Positions 22,001 to 23,195 of a stretch of 23,195 nucleotides of DNA are shown here, piece by piece. The stretch is from Deltaproteobacteria bacterium (GTDB lineage: Bacteria; Desulfobacterota; Desulfuromonadia; Desulfuromonadales; Geothermobacteraceae). The stretch spans positions 1-23,195 of the forward strand of contig RFIO01000054.1 in the NCBI GenBank assembly GCA_003695205.1, written 5' to 3'. The notes under the pieces were generated by a model. It did no database searches, was not told where the DNA came from, and saw nothing but the letters and a program-made list of their open reading frames with translations. The first letter of the stretch is position 1. Each line of letters starts with the position of its first letter. The position numbers and the translations under genes are program-made.

Positions 22001-23195
22001 ATGAGCATTCTTGACAGAGTTTCCGGGCCCGAGGTCCTCAAGGGCCTTTCACGGGAGGAACTGCGGCAGCTGGCTGAAGATCTGCGTGCCGAGATCATCG
22101 CGACCGTCAGCCGGACGGGGGGGCACCTTGCCAGCTCCCTGGGCGTGATCGAGCTGACCATTGCCCTGCACAGGGTGCTGAACAGCCCGACCGACAAGAT
22201 CGTCTGGGATGTCGGCCACCAGGCCTACGCCCACAAGCTGCTCACCGGGCGGCGTGACCGTTTTCCCACCCTGCGCCAGCTCGACGGGCTGAGCGGGTTT
22301 CCCAAGCGGGCTGAAAGCCCGCATGACTGTTTTGATGTCGGTCACTCAAGCACCTCGATCTCGGCGGCCCTCGGCATGGCGGCGGCCCGCGACCGGCGCG
22401 GCGGCGACGAGAAGATCGTGGCGGTCATCGGCGACGGCTCCATGACCGCCGGCCTGGCCTACGAGGGCCTGAACCAGGCCGGGCACCTGAAAAAGAACCT
22501 GGTGGTCATCCTCAACGACAACGAGATGTCGATCTCCCCCAACGTCGGCGCCCTGTCGTCCTTTCTCAGCCGCAAGATGACCTCCGATTTCTTCGTCCGC
22601 CTGAAAAAAGAGGGCAAACAGCTGCTGGGCGCCATGCCCGGCATCGGCAAGGACCTGCTGCAGCTGGCCAGCCGGGCCGAACACAGCCTCAAGGGATTTT
22701 TTACCCCCGGCATGCTGTTCGAAGCCTTCGGCTTCGACTATTTCGGCCCCATCGACGGGCATGATCTGGACAAACTGCTGGAAACCCTGAACAACGTGGT
22801 CCGGCTCGAGGGGCCGGTGCTGGTCCATGTCGTCACCCGCAAGGGACAGGGGTATGCCCCGGCGGAACAGAAACCGTCGACCTATCACGGCGTGGGGCCT
22901 TTTGACCCGGAAACCGGCGAGGTCATCGCCGGCAAGGGCGGAGCGGCTTCCTATACCGGAGTGTTCGGACGCACCCTGTGCGAGATGGCGGAACAGGATG
23001 AGCGCCTGGTCGCCATTACCGCCGCCATGGCCGAAGGGACCGGCCTGCGGGCTTTCGCCGAACGCTACCCTGACCGCTTCTTCGATGTCGGCATCGCCGA
23101 ACAGCACGCCGTCACCTTTGCTGGTGGCCTTGCGGCGTTCGGCCTCAAACCCGTTGTCGCCATCTATTCGACCTTTCTGCAGCGCGCCTATGACC
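22001..23195 (+). CDS. dxs: 1-deoxy-D-xylulose-5-phosphate synthase (3' end missing)
   Basis: The frame is open to the right edge, with 398 of an expected 620-640 residues visible. It begins 'MSILDRVSGPEVLKGLSREELRQLAEDLR', the normal DXS N-terminus, after a GGAGAGCAGG ribosome site. Thiamine diphosphate binding is shown by 'GDGSMTAGLAYEGLN' (from about 145) with 'NDNEMSISPNVGALS'. 'GGHLASSLGVIELT' and 'VGHQAYAHKLLTG' carry the conserved substrate-site histidines. The transketolase pyrimidine domain starts near 315, and the catalytic glutamate is E367 in 'AEQHAV'. It condenses pyruvate and glyceraldehyde 3-phosphate into DXP, the first step of the MEP isoprenoid pathway. It lies directly after ispA. 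Geobacter carries two dxs copies; this would be the xseB-ispA-linked one. Confidence 0.97.
   Translation, partial: MSILDRVSGPEVLKGLSREELRQLAEDLRAEIIATVSRTGGHLASSLGVIELTIALHRVLNSPTDKIVWDVGHQAYAHKLLTGRRDRFPTLRQLDGLSGFPKRAESPHDCFDVGHSSTSISAALGMAAARDRRGGDEKIVAVIGDGSMTAGLAYEGLNQAGHLKKNLVVILNDNEMSISPNVGALSSFLSRKMTSDFFVRLKKEGKQLLGAMPGIGKDLLQLASRAEHSLKGFFTPGMLFEAFGFDYFGPIDGHDLDKLLETLNNVVRLEGPVLVHVVTRKGQGYAPAEQKPSTYHGVGPFDPETGEVIAGKGGAASYTGVFGRTLCEMAEQDERLVAITAAMAEGTGLRAFAERYPDRFFDVGIAEQHAVTFAGGLAAFGLKPVVAIYSTFLQRAYD

Noticed and set aside
1..23195. CRISPR arrays, tRNA or rRNA genes, insertion sequences, prophage or plasmid genes
   Set aside because: No regularly spaced repeats, cloverleaf-type segments, transposase motifs or terminal inverted repeats were seen. 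Codon use looks uniform across the window.

Overview
The window is G+C-rich bacterial chromosome, with tightly packed genes and many start/stop overlaps. Multiheme c-type cytochromes, a PilMNO-style type II secretion (T2SS) cluster, and the order xseA-M23-xseB-ispA-dxs all point to the Desulfuromonadales/Geobacterales (Desulfuromonadota). From memory, the secretion-to-dxs part resembles the Geobacter sulfurreducens region that carries the pseudopilin gene oxpG. That assignment rests on recall of gene content and was not tested by a search.

Region 1 (1-2963) is an electron-transfer block. It holds the 3' part of a six-repeat NHL beta-propeller gene, a secreted tetraheme cytochrome, and a secreted octaheme cytochrome built of four paired heme motifs, the last with CX3CH spacing. 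A near-perfect sigma-54 (RpoN) promoter lies between the propeller gene and the cytochromes. An intrinsic terminator closes the block.

Region 2 (3103-12132) is a nine-gene T2SS-type operon in the order F, E, PilM-like, PilN-like, PilO-like, PilP/GspC-like, secretin, pseudopilin, pseudopilin. The inner-membrane platform is split in type IV pilus fashion. The secretin lipoprotein carries an N-terminal TPR-like region and a C-terminal cohesin domain. No minor pseudopilins or prepilin peptidase are present in the window.

Region 3 (12140-17313) follows after only 7 bases and on the same strand: ftsE, ftsX, an EnvC-like activator with a degenerate LytM domain, a CtpA/S41 protease, and a YibQ-family divergent polysaccharide deacetylase. 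These form a cell-wall remodelling and division module, apparently read through from the secretion genes.

Region 4 (17327-18670, minus strand) is a lone ParA/MinD-like ATPase with an unassigned C-terminal region of about 180 residues. It has its own sigma-70-like promoter in the divergent intergenic gap.

Region 5 (18745 to the end, plus strand) is housekeeping: xseA, an intact M23 endopeptidase, xseB, ispA and the first two thirds of dxs, cut by the window edge. I saw no tRNA, rRNA, CRISPR array, insertion sequence or prophage gene. Apart from the 197-base gap at 2906-3102, which is described below, no gene-free stretch exceeds 80 bases.
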